From Rhodoluna sp. (GTDB lineage: Bacteria > Actinomycetota > Actinomycetes > Actinomycetales > Microbacteriaceae), in assembly GCF_024641065.1 (NCBI RefSeq), contig NZ_JAHEDV010000003.1, forward strand, positions 62,001-126,000: DNA of 64,000 bases, written 5' to 3'. The translations under genes were made by a program, and so were the position numbers. Under the pieces are notes generated by a model. That model saw only the letters and a program-made list of their open reading frames with translations. It ran no database searches and was not told where the DNA came from. Shown here one piece after another: positions 1 to 7,355 of this stretch. Position 1 is the first letter of the stretch; each line of letters starts with the position of its first letter.

Positions 1-59
1 CTGCCGACAAATAGGCCAAGAGAAACTAAGCCAAGGGCTGTTTTTGTTGAAGTTCTCAC
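1..59 (-). CDS. partial secreted or membrane protein, N-terminus only
   Basis: A GTG start at 59-57 overlaps the TGA stop of the ferric-reductase gene (GTGA overlap), so the two are probably translationally coupled. About 19 codons are visible, reading MRTSTKTALGLVSLGLFVG: two basic residues followed by a hydrophobic stretch, as in a signal peptide or membrane anchor. The rest lies outside the window. Small FMN-binding proteins often sit beside ferric-reductase-like flavocytochromes, so that is one guess, but nothing in the visible part proves it. Confidence 0.5.
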   Translation of the reverse strand, partial: MRTSTKTALGLVSLGLFVG

Positions 60-1465
60 CAGGCATACTCCTCTGCGTGAATTTGCTCGGCAGGGGTGCC
101 GGCACGAACAACTGATTTCACAACTAGCTGGGTCCACGCTTCTGGTCCACAGACATAAACATCTGACTCTGAAATCCAAGGGGCCATCATGGTGAGTCTG
201 GCCTGGTCAGGAACATCCTGGCCATTGGCATTCATCCATGAATAATTGCTTGCTCGAGGCCCAGCCAAGACAAACAGGTTGAAGCCGCGAACGCGACAGA
301 TTTCGGTGACCTCGGCTAGCAGCGAAGCATCTTGTTCGTTGCGAACTCGATAGATCACTGTGATGTCTTGCGGGCGAGCGGCCATCGATTCGGCTAGAGC
401 GCGAACCGGTGGAATGCCGATGCCCGAAGCAATCAGTACAACTTTTTCTTTGGTGCGACGCTCTTCGGTGAACACACCGTAAGGCCCCTCGACCATCACT
501 CTTGTGCCCGGCTTGATGTTCTGAAGCGCAGCGGTGTCATCGCCTCGGTTGCCAACGGTGAAACGCACAAATTGGTTGTTTGGCGCTGCCGAAATTGAGA
601 ATGGGTGAGGGCGCCACCACTGCTTAGGTGTCAGAACGCGAAGCATGTAGAACTGCCCAGCCTGACCGCCCAGTTGGTCTAGCTTGCGGCCGGTTAGATA
701 AATCGAGGTGGTGTCACTTGATTCAGGCACAACGGCCTGAACCTTTAGACCAACACCTAGACCACGGATGATCGGTGAAGCAACTCGATACCAAACGATG
801 TTGCCGGCAACAAATAGGTAAAGCGTCACCCAGAAAATGGTTTGCACTGGTTTGCCGGCGATGTCACTGCCGGTGTTGAAGATGTGTGGCACTGCCAACA
901 GCACAGCGGCATAAGACATCACGTGAACGATGTACCAGGCCTCATAGCTCATCTTGCGGCGAGCAAAATTAAGCGAAGTCACAACCACCAGAATCATCAG
1001 AGCAAGCGCGAGAGTAGCGGTGAGCATATCTTCAACGCTGGTCACCAGGTAGACAAGCTCATCCAAGATGTTCTTGCCTTCGGTAATTGCCAAGGCAATA
1101 AGTGAGGCCAAGAAGTGAGCGACGATGAAGTACAAGACCGGCTTGCCAAGTTTTTTGTGCGCCAGTGTGGCTTTGTCATGACCATAGAACTTGTCGATCC
1201 ATGGCACACGAGCAACGAGCAACATGTGAATCAACAGAAGGTCGGTGCCAATCAGCGAAGTCAGGCGGCTAATTGCCTTCAACGCTGATGGAAGGTCGGT
1301 GACGTCTTTGAGTCCACCGGCAATCAAAAACATTGCAATCACGAACGCGACGGTAGCCCAAGCAATGGCCTCGATAACGTCTTGGGCTCGCTTCAGGCGG
1401 AGTGCCTTGAAAGCGCCAAGTCGCACGCGGCTGTTTGGCTTTGTTAGTCGAAGTTCGGTGTGCAT
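56..1465 (-). CDS. ferric-reductase-like transmembrane flavoprotein
   Basis: Predicted membrane flavocytochrome that would carry electrons from NAD(P)H through FAD to heme and across the membrane. From the chosen start, residues ~25-230 hold several hydrophobic helices of the ferric reductase-like domain. Residues ~245-469 form a ferredoxin-reductase module, with the FAD motif HPFSISA (~287), the NAD-binding stretch IASGIGIPPVRAL (~345) and a C-terminal VYVCGPEAW (~437). The start at 1465 (MHTELRL) is preferred because an ATG at 1537 would run the coding sequence through a symmetric hairpin; neither start has a convincing ribosome site. It overlaps the next gene on the minus strand. Physiological acceptor unknown (iron, quinone, or a partner protein). 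Confidence 0.85.
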   Translation of the reverse strand: MHTELRLTKPNSRVRLGAFKALRLKRAQDVIEAIAWATVAFVIAMFLIAGGLKDVTDLPSALKAISRLTSLIGTDLLLIHMLLVARVPWIDKFYGHDKATLAHKKLGKPVLYFIVAHFLASLIALAITEGKNILDELVYLVTSVEDMLTATLALALMILVVVTSLNFARRKMSYEAWYIVHVMSYAAVLLAVPHIFNTGSDIAGKPVQTIFWVTLYLFVAGNIVWYRVASPIIRGLGVGLKVQAVVPESSDTTSIYLTGRKLDQLGGQAGQFYMLRVLTPKQWWRPHPFSISAAPNNQFVRFTVGNRGDDTAALQNIKPGTRVMVEGPYGVFTEERRTKEKVVLIASGIGIPPVRALAESMAARPQDITVIYRVRNEQDASLLAEVTEICRVRGFNLFVLAGPRASNYSWMNANGQDVPDQARLTMMAPWISESDVYVCGPEAWTQLVVKSVVRAGTPAEQIHAEEYAW

Positions 1466-1489
1466 ATTCCTAATCTGGCGTAGCTGTCT

Positions 1490-1539
1490 GGATGTTTCCT
1501 GTGAGGAGGCTGGGATAGACCTCCGAGATGAAAACATCC
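1490..1539. promoter_or_regulatory. symmetric inverted repeat upstream of the ferric-reductase gene
   Basis: Outer arms GGATGTTT (1490-1497) and AAACATCC (1532-1539) are exact reverse complements. Inner arms GGAGG (1505-1509) and CCTCC (1520-1524) are too. The arms are separated by 7-base internal loops on both sides and a 10-base apical loop. If translation starts at 1465 this lies in the 5' leader, where it could be an RNA structure or a binding site for a dimeric regulator; if translation starts at 1537 it falls in coding sequence. Confidence 0.4.
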
Positions 1540-1594
1540 AAGTTAATTCTCTAGCCTGAGACAACCTCGAAACACCGCGGCAACAAGCGCTGGC

Positions 1595-1600
1595 TAATTT
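1595..1600 (+). promoter_or_regulatory. leaderless -10 element for the ATP-grasp operon
   Basis: TAATTT is followed by 6 bases and then the ATG at 1607. This is the actinobacterial leaderless layout, in which transcription begins at the start codon; there is no Shine-Dalgarno sequence. Confidence 0.6.
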
Positions 1601-1606
1601 TTAGTC

Positions 1607-3214
1607 ATGGGAGATCTATTCGAGCAGTATCCAGTTGCTGTTGACCCCGTTTCTGGGGGCAGAAGCAAAACTCGCGCGGCATTCGACGAAATGTTTTCAG
1701 CGCCAAATGAAGTTCGCTTCAGCTATCAAAAAATTCATGAAGTTCTAGGTGGCATGACCCAGGATGAACTTCGCGGCAGAACCAAGGCGCTCGCCGACTC
1801 TTATCTCGCTCAGGGCGTGACTTTTGACTTTGCCGGCGAAGAACGCCCGTTCCCACTTGATGCGGTTCCGCGCGTGATCGAAAAAGCTGAGTGGAATGTT
1901 TTAGACGCCGGTGTGAAGCAGCGCGTGAAAGTTCTAGAAGCTTTTCTAGCTGACATCTATGGCCCGCAGAATGCTATCCGTGACGGGGTTATCCCAGCCT
2001 CACTCGTTGCATCTTCGGCTCACTATCACCGTGCCGCCCATGGCATCGACCCAGCAAATGGAGTTCGCATTCAGGTGAGCGGCATCGACCTGGTTAGAGA
2101 TGAATACGGTTCTTGGCGTGTGCTCGAAGATAACGTTCGAGTGCCTTCTGGCGTTTCTTATGTAATTTCAAACCGCCGAGTGATGGCGCAAACTTTGCCT
2201 GAGATTTTTCAGCAGATGAAAATTCAACCGGTGGGCGAGTACCCGAATAAGCTGCTCGCTGCCCTAAGAGCATCAGCTCCATCAGGGGTCACCGACCCTG
2301 TTGTCGTTGTGCTCACACCCGGTGTCTACAACAGCGCCTACTTTGAGCACACTCTGCTTGCTCGATTAATGGGGCTTGAGCTGGTTGAGGGTCGCGACCT
2401 ATTTTGCTCGGGCGGCAAGGTGTTCATGCGAACCACCGCCGGTGCCCGTCGAGTCGACGTTATTTATAGGCGAGTCGACGATGAATTCTTAGATCCACTG
2501 GCGTTCAGGGCTGATTCGATGCTTGGCCCACCTGGCCTGCTGACAGCCGCTCGCCTAGGCAATGTGACCTTGGCAAATGCGGTGGGCAACGGTGTGGCTG
2601 ACGACAAACTGGTTTACACCTACATGCCCGACTTGACCAAGTATTACCTCGGCGAAGATCCAATAATCGAGAACGTAAAAACTTGGAGACTGGAAGAGAG
2701 AGCCAGCCTCGAAGAAGTTCTAGATCGCTTAGATGAGTTAGTGGTCAAGCCGGTTGATGGCTCGGGCGGCAAGGGTCTGGTAGTTGGCCCTCGCGCCAGC
2801 AAGAAAGAACTCGAAGATCTGCGCAAACGCTTGATCAAAGACCCACGCGGATGGATTGCCCAGCCGGTGATTCAACTGTCTACGATTCCCACCTTGGTTG
2901 ATGCGGGCCTTCGCCCGCGTCACGCAGACCTTCGCCCGTTTGCAGTGAACGATGGCAAGGATGTTTGGGTTCTTCCGGGTGGCCTAACTCGTGTGGCCTT
3001 GCCAGAGGGCGAGCTCGTGGTGAATTCATCGCAGGGTGGTGGCTCGAAAGACACCTGGGTGGTTGGGCTAGACCGACCAAACGAATCACAACTTTTGAAC
3101 ACCAACTCAAGAGTTTCTTCAGTGGTTGCCGGGCAAACCTCAGGCGACTCAGGCTTTAGAAGCCAACAGGAACAACAACAGCAGTCGTTATTGGAGGCAC
3201 AAAACAATGCTTAG
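1607..3214 (+). CDS. circularly permuted ATP-grasp type 2 protein (predicted amide/peptide ligase)
   Basis: A 535-residue protein of the COG2308 (DUF404/DUF407) family, whose ATP-grasp fold has its lobes in permuted order. Visible family signatures are EDNVRVPSGVSYV (~173), a conserved stretch around residue 260, and the nucleotide-binding glycine loop VVKPVDGSGGKGL (~378). The Gln-rich end (EQQQQSLLEAQ) is typical of the family. These enzymes are predicted to join amino acids or peptides using ATP; the substrate is unknown. It heads an operon with the alpha-E and transglutaminase genes, the standard partners of this family, and its stop overlaps the alpha-E start. It appears leaderless. Confidence 0.93.
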   Translation: MGDLFEQYPVAVDPVSGGRSKTRAAFDEMFSAPNEVRFSYQKIHEVLGGMTQDELRGRTKALADSYLAQGVTFDFAGEERPFPLDAVPRVIEKAEWNVLDAGVKQRVKVLEAFLADIYGPQNAIRDGVIPASLVASSAHYHRAAHGIDPANGVRIQVSGIDLVRDEYGSWRVLEDNVRVPSGVSYVISNRRVMAQTLPEIFQQMKIQPVGEYPNKLLAALRASAPSGVTDPVVVVLTPGVYNSAYFEHTLLARLMGLELVEGRDLFCSGGKVFMRTTAGARRVDVIYRRVDDEFLDPLAFRADSMLGPPGLLTAARLGNVTLANAVGNGVADDKLVYTYMPDLTKYYLGEDPIIENVKTWRLEERASLEEVLDRLDELVVKPVDGSGGKGLVVGPRASKKELEDLRKRLIKDPRGWIAQPVIQLSTIPTLVDAGLRPRHADLRPFAVNDGKDVWVLPGGLTRVALPEGELVVNSSQGGGSKDTWVVGLDRPNESQLLNTNSRVSSVVAGQTSGDSGFRSQQEQQQQSLLEAQNNA

Positions 3215-4136
3215 TCGAATTGCTGAATCGCTGTTCTGGATCGGCCGCTATGTTGAGCGGGCTGACGGAACCGCTCGCCTGCTAGATGTGCATCTGCAGT
3301 TGCTGCTCGAAGACCCGTGGGTTGATGAAGACACTGCCTGTCGCTCACTGCTTCACGTGATCGGCGCAAGTTCGGAATACCCCGGTCAACTTGATCGCCA
3401 GTCCCTGCTGAACATTTTGTCGGTAGACCGCGGCGAAGGCAGTTCAATTGCCTCATCGCTAAATGCGGCTCGTGAAAATGCCAGAAGAGTTCGCGAAATT
3501 GTTTCGACCGAACTCTGGGAGTGCCTGAACACCACTCGATCTCGCATGCCGAGAAAAGTCTCGATCGACCGCGCTCACGATTTCTTTGGTTGGGTTCGTG
3601 AACGAACTGCGCTCGCCGTAGGAATCGTCGAGAGTTCAACTTCGCGAGATGAAGCCTGGACCTTCTTTACTCTTGGTCGCTCGCTCGAACGCGTTGACAT
3701 GACCGCACGACTGCTGGCAACCTCAGAGCTAACCGAGGCTAGCGGGCCATCTTGGACCACAATTCTTAGAAGCTGTGGCGCCTATGAGGCATATCTGCGC
3801 ACCTATCGAGGCGTACCCTCGGCAACCAATGCCGCCGAGTTTTTGCTGCTAGATCGAATTTTTCCGCGGTCGGTCACCTTTGCGTTGAGCCGAGCCGAGA
3901 AATGCCTTGCTGATCTAGCTCCGAGTTCAGATCGAGTTGGAGTCAGCGATCAGGCGCTTCGTCAGTTGGGTCAAATTCGCACCAATCTTGAGTATCGATC
4001 GGCACCAGACATCCTGGCTAATTTGACTCAAGAAATGCTTGGTTTGCAAGGTGCCATCGGTGAGATTTCTGAATCGATTCGAGCCAGGTACTTTCCGGCG
4101 AACGCGATGCCAACTTGGATAGGGGAGGTTTCATGA
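3207..4136 (+). CDS. alpha-E domain protein
   Basis: An all-helical protein of 309 residues (COG2307 / DUF403). The start at 3207 (MLSRIAESLFWIGRYVERA) is preceded by GGAGG at 3193-3197 and overlaps the ATP-grasp stop; an upstream in-frame start at 3126 would only extend the overlap. The N-terminal FWIGRYVERADGTARLLDVH is the family hallmark, and a second internal copy (LGRSLERVDMTARLL) lies near residue 175. The function is not established. The fixed neighbourhood with ATP-grasp and transglutaminase genes suggests it helps handle the same peptide or adduct. It ends in an ATGA overlap with the next gene. Confidence 0.92.
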   Translation: MLSRIAESLFWIGRYVERADGTARLLDVHLQLLLEDPWVDEDTACRSLLHVIGASSEYPGQLDRQSLLNILSVDRGEGSSIASSLNAARENARRVREIVSTELWECLNTTRSRMPRKVSIDRAHDFFGWVRERTALAVGIVESSTSRDEAWTFFTLGRSLERVDMTARLLATSELTEASGPSWTTILRSCGAYEAYLRTYRGVPSATNAAEFLLLDRIFPRSVTFALSRAEKCLADLAPSSDRVGVSDQALRQLGQIRTNLEYRSAPDILANLTQEMLGLQGAIGEISESIRARYFPANAMPTWIGEVS

Positions 4137-4975
4137 GTCGCTATCGAATCGTTCACAGCACCGGGTTTAAATATGAAGGCGAGGTCGTTGCCTCGTATAA
4201 CGAAGCTCGATTGCTGCCAACCCGCGATGACCATCAGTTAGTTTTTGCTTCGAAACTAGATATTGAGCCCACGGGTGCGGTGCACGAATATTTTGATTAC
4301 TTCAAAACTCGCGCGGTGATGTTTGAAGTTCTTGAGCCTCACCGCCAGTTGAACATTACCTCGACCTCGGTAGTTGAAGTCAGGCCAGAAATCAAACCAG
4401 CACCAGGCCTAACCTGGGGAGATTTGCAACCCGAGATCACCAGTTCACTCGAGCTAACCGATGTGGTTGCGCAAACCAAAAGAACCCAGCCCCCGGCCGA
4501 ATTGGCCAAGTTTGCCAAGAAGCTGGCCGAGACCTACACGCCTCACGAGACTGCGCTCGAGGTTTGCCGAAAAGTCTTTAGAGAGATGACCTATCAGCAC
4601 GGTGTTACCGGAGTGCATTCGATTGCCACCGAAGCTTGGAACGCCAAAATCGGCGTGTGCCAAGACTTTGCCCACATTGTGCTTGGTGCGCTGCGAACAG
4701 TAGGAATTCCCGCTCGCTACGTGAGCGGATACTTGCATCCGAGCATTTCGCCAGTCCTCGGCGAGAAGGTGATTGGCGAGTCGCACGCCTGGGTTGAATG
4801 GTGGGCGGGGTCATGGTTTGCCTTTGACCCGACTAACGACGTGCATGTTGAGGAGCGTCACATTGTGGTTGGTCGAGGCCGTGACTATGACGATGTTCCA
4901 CCATTGCGCGGTGTTTATGCCGGACCATTCTCGAGCGAACTATTTGTAACTGTTGAGATAACCAAAGAGGCCTAG
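4133..4975 (+). CDS. transglutaminase-like cysteine protein
   Basis: A 280-residue protein with an N-terminal bacterial transglutaminase-associated region (~1-90, starting MSRYRIVHSTGFKYEGEV) and a transglutaminase/cysteine-protease core. The catalytic triad is visible as Cys in IGVCQDFAH (~175), His in ESHAWVEWW (~215) and Asp in FDPTND (~231). The start at 4133 has GGGGAGG at 4122-4128 and forms an ATGA overlap with the alpha-E gene. It probably makes or breaks amide bonds on the product of the upstream ligase. It has no signal peptide, so it should act in the cytoplasm. Confidence 0.93.
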   Translation: MSRYRIVHSTGFKYEGEVVASYNEARLLPTRDDHQLVFASKLDIEPTGAVHEYFDYFKTRAVMFEVLEPHRQLNITSTSVVEVRPEIKPAPGLTWGDLQPEITSSLELTDVVAQTKRTQPPAELAKFAKKLAETYTPHETALEVCRKVFREMTYQHGVTGVHSIATEAWNAKIGVCQDFAHIVLGALRTVGIPARYVSGYLHPSISPVLGEKVIGESHAWVEWWAGSWFAFDPTNDVHVEERHIVVGRGRDYDDVPPLRGVYAGPFSSELFVTVEITKEA

Positions 4976-4989
4976 TCGAATTGCGAGAG

Positions 4990-4995
4990 TAGCCT
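4990..4995 (+). promoter_or_regulatory. leaderless -10 element for the alpha/beta hydrolase gene
   Basis: TAGCCT, 6 bases, then the ATG at 5002. It gives the hydrolase its own start of transcription 26 bases after the transglutaminase stop. Confidence 0.6.
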
Positions 4996-5001
4996 GAAGA
5001 T

Positions 5002-5886
5002 ATGACTGAACTTCCGCTAACCCGCAGTTTCAAAGATGCCCAAGGAATCGACATCACTTTTTATGAGTGGCCGGTTGCACACCCAAAGGGCGTTGTTCAA
5101 TTGGTGCACGGTTTGGGTGAGCACGCTCGCCGCTATGACCACGTGGCCGAGGCATTGAATCGTGCGGGTTTTAGCGTTTATGCCGACGACCACCGCGGTC
5201 ACGGTGTTACCGGGCAGCGAATGACCGCCGAGGGAATTACAAAAAAGCAGGGCAATCTTGGCCCCGGTGGAATGGCTGCGGTCTTTGCCGGCACGCGCGC
5301 ACTCAGCCACCTGATTGTTGGTGAAAACCCTGAGGCGCCATTGGTTTTGATCGGTCACAGTTGGGGTTCAATGGTTTCCCAGCGACTTTTCAATAAATAC
5401 TCGGATGAATACGACGGCCTAGTTCTCAGTGGTTCAACCCTGCTGCTTCCGGGTGTTCTGCCGAGCTCTGGCTTCAACAAGAAGTGGGATAAAACCGAGA
5501 ACTCATCAGGCTATGAATGGCTAAGCCGCGATGCCGAAGTTGGCCGTGGTTTCTTGGCTGACCCAAAGAATTTTCCTGAGACGGCTATCCAGGCATTTGG
5601 CATCACAAACGTGCTGCAGTTGTTAGGCACCCCGAGCAAATCAATTGATTCGCACGTGCCGGTGCTATTGATGGCTGGTTCTGACGACCCGCTCGGTGGC
5701 GAACGCGGAAACAAGTTGTTGCTTGACGCTTATCGTCGGGCTGGTGTGCAAGACACCGAATGCGTGATTTATCACGATGCTCGCCACGAGATTTTCAACG
5801 AAACTAACAAAACTGAAGTTCTTGCTGACTTAGTCAAGTGGCTAAATGATCGACTCAACCCAACCCAACATTTAGACGAGGTTTAA
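5002..5886 (+). CDS. alpha/beta hydrolase, monoacylglycerol-lipase-like
   Basis: A 294-residue serine hydrolase. The oxyanion region VQLVHGLGEHARRYDHVA (~30-50) and HRGHG (~70) are typical of monoglyceride lipases and lysophospholipases. The nucleophile is in GHSWG (Ser ~119), the acid is in GSDDPLGG (~226) and the His is in DARHEIFNE (~260), so the triad is complete. It lies 26 bases after the amidoligase operon and 2 bases before a 66-residue ORF, and has its own leaderless -10. It could hydrolyse a lipid ester or act on the product of the upstream operon; the first is the default. Confidence 0.88.
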   Translation: MTELPLTRSFKDAQGIDITFYEWPVAHPKGVVQLVHGLGEHARRYDHVAEALNRAGFSVYADDHRGHGVTGQRMTAEGITKKQGNLGPGGMAAVFAGTRALSHLIVGENPEAPLVLIGHSWGSMVSQRLFNKYSDEYDGLVLSGSTLLLPGVLPSSGFNKKWDKTENSSGYEWLSRDAEVGRGFLADPKNFPETAIQAFGITNVLQLLGTPSKSIDSHVPVLLMAGSDDPLGGERGNKLLLDAYRRAGVQDTECVIYHDARHEIFNETNKTEVLADLVKWLNDRLNPTQHLDEV

Positions 5887-5888
5887 CC

Positions 5889-6089
5889 ATGGCCAAGAAG
5901 CAAAACCTATTTCAGCGAGTTTTCAAATACATCGCATCGATGTTCAAGGCTTCAGGAAAGGTTTTGCTGAAGGGCGAGGCCTCTGATGCCGGCGGCGCAG
6001 CTGCATCTGTTGCAATGTCGATTAACCCAGGTGCCACCGGGGGTAGCACTGGCACTGGTTCATCAGCGGGCCCGGGCAGCGCAAGCTAG
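5889..6089 (+). CDS. 66-residue peptide, cationic helix plus Gly/Ser/Thr tail
   Basis: The start is 2 bases after the hydrolase stop, which implies coupled translation. Residues ~1-32 are rich in Lys, Phe and Val and could form an amphipathic cationic helix (AKKQNLFQRVFKYIASMF). Residues ~33-66 are a disordered Gly/Ala/Ser/Thr tail ending SAGPGSAS. There is no signal peptide, cysteine or known domain. I do not recognise a family. Its place at the end of an ATP-grasp/transglutaminase cluster makes it a candidate substrate, but that is inference. Confidence 0.6.
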   Translation: MAKKQNLFQRVFKYIASMFKASGKVLLKGEASDAGGAAASVAMSINPGATGGSTGTGSSAGPGSAS

Positions 6090-6105
6090 CCGAGGCTTCA
6101 AACCG

Positions 6106-6489
6106 CTAGGCGGTAGGCGGCTTTAGCCCTAGTTTTTCACTTGCCTTGGCAACGTTTGGCAGGCGACAAGCTGCTGCTGCCTCATCAATTGGGTTCAATA
6201 GCAGGTCGTGGGTCTCAGGGCGTTTCTCCATGTAGCGAACTACATAAGAGCAAACTGGAACAATCTTTGCCTTGCCGGTGGCGCGAACATCGGCAATGGC
6301 TTCGCGCATCAAAATTGCGGCAAGATTCTTGCCTTGCTGAGCCGGGTCAACCTCGGTGTGCACAAAGTGAATCTCGCCAGGCATCAAGCTGTAGTCAGCA
6401 TGGCCAACTTTTTCGCCGTCAAGCCAGATCTCATAACGGTGCAAATCTGTGTTGTGACGAACCTCTGGGTTGTTAACTTCGGTGCTCAT
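6106..6489 (-). CDS. GNAT-fold N-acetyltransferase, YjdJ-type
   Basis: A 127-residue protein of the small acyl-CoA-dependent family related to E. coli YjdJ. Features are an N-terminal beta meander (RYEIWLDGEKVGHADYSL), the central strand IHFVHTEVDPAQQGKNLA with the acyl-CoA-binding Q-x-G-K-x-x-A signature (~55-66), and CSYVVRYMEKRPE near the end, where the family Cys-Ser-Tyr-hydrophobic motif sits. The ATG at 6489 has AAAGAGA upstream; a TTG at 6516 would run into the divergent methyltransferase start. The substrate is unknown. It faces the methyltransferase gene with only 17 bases between the two start codons. Confidence 0.85.
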   Translation of the reverse strand: MSTEVNNPEVRHNTDLHRYEIWLDGEKVGHADYSLMPGEIHFVHTEVDPAQQGKNLAAILMREAIADVRATGKAKIVPVCSYVVRYMEKRPETHDLLLNPIDEAAAACRLPNVAKASEKLGLKPPTA

Positions 6490-6494
6490 GCTGT

Positions 6495-6500
6495 TAATCT
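6495..6500 (+). promoter_or_regulatory. leaderless -10 element for the methyltransferase gene
   Basis: TAATCT, 6 bases, then GTG at 6507. The element lies inside the ribosome-binding region of the divergent acetyltransferase gene, so the two are tightly linked. Confidence 0.55.
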
Positions 6501-6506
6501 CTTTCT

Positions 6507-7355
6507 GTGCCGGCAAATAACAGACTCTACTTCGGAGATAACCTCTCCATCTTGAAATCTATGCCCGCTGAGTCAGTTCAACTAATTTACATCGACCCAC
6601 CCTTCAACACTGGCCGCACTCAAAAACGCGGGGCCAGCACCACCAAGCGAGTTGAAACTGGTGGTCGAGTTGGTTTCAAAGGTCGTCAATATGAAACCGT
6701 TCGCAAAATTGTTTTGTCTTATGACGACGAGTTTGCTGACTATTGGGCCTTCTTAGAACCCAGACTCGAAGAAGCTTGGCGACTACTAAACGAGACCGGA
6801 ACTTTGTACTTGCACCTCGATTATCGCGAGGCTCACTATGCCAAGGTCTTGCTTGATGCGTTGTTTGGCCGTGACTGTTTTTTGAATGAAATTATCTGGG
6901 CCTATGACTATGGCGGCAAGAGCACCAAACGCTGGCCATCAAAGCACGACACCATTTTGGTTTATGTAAAAGACCCGGCCAAGTACTACTTCAACTCAAC
7001 CGAGGTAGACCGGGAGCCATACATGGCCCCAGGTTTGGTGACCCCCGAAAAAGCTGAGTTGGGCAAACTACCCACGGATGTCTGGTGGCACACGATTGTT
7101 TCGCCAACCGGAAAAGAGAAGACCGGCTACCCAACCCAAAAACCAATGGGTGTTTTGCGACGTGTAATTCAGGCCTCTTCAAAACCTGGCGATGTAGTTC
7201 TAGATTTCTTTGCAGGTTCTGGAACCACCGGTGCAACCGCAGCCTCACTTGATCGTGAATTCATTCTCATCGACCAGAACCCAGAATCAATCGATGTGAT
7301 TACCGAGCGCTTGAAAAAAGCCGACGTGCCTTTTGAACTTGTTGGCGAAGGCTAG
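6507..7355 (+). CDS. site-specific DNA methyltransferase (beta-class amino-methyltransferase)
   Basis: A 282-residue S-adenosylmethionine-dependent DNA methylase acting on an exocyclic amine (N6-adenine or N4-cytosine). Catalytic motif IV, IDPPFNTG, is near residue 30 and the SAM motif I, DFFAGSGTTGATAA, near residue 233. This IV-then-I order is the beta class. The Lys/Arg-rich section ~35-60 probably belongs to target recognition. It has a GTG start without a Shine-Dalgarno sequence but with a leaderless -10. No restriction endonuclease lies nearby, so it looks like an orphan. Its 3' end overlaps the convergent thiP gene by 56 bases. Confidence 0.9.
   Translation: MPANNRLYFGDNLSILKSMPAESVQLIYIDPPFNTGRTQKRGASTTKRVETGGRVGFKGRQYETVRKIVLSYDDEFADYWAFLEPRLEEAWRLLNETGTLYLHLDYREAHYAKVLLDALFGRDCFLNEIIWAYDYGGKSTKRWPSKHDTILVYVKDPAKYYFNSTEVDREPYMAPGLVTPEKAELGKLPTDVWWHTIVSPTGKEKTGYPTQKPMGVLRRVIQASSKPGDVVLDFFAGSGTTGATAASLDREFILIDQNPESIDVITERLKKADVPFELVGEG

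Noticed and set aside
3211-3639. Minus-strand ORF of 142 codons
   Set aside because: It lies entirely opposite the alpha-E gene, has no ribosome site, and its composition (Arg/Gln/Cys rich) is that of an antisense shadow.
6101-6113. ACCGC-TAG-GCGGT inverted repeat at the convergent ends of the small peptide and acetyltransferase genes
   Set aside because: A 5-bp stem with no T-tract is too weak to call a terminator.
6507-7355. Restriction-modification or phage-defence island around the methyltransferase
   Set aside because: No nuclease, helicase, specificity subunit or other defence gene is adjacent; neighbours are metabolic.
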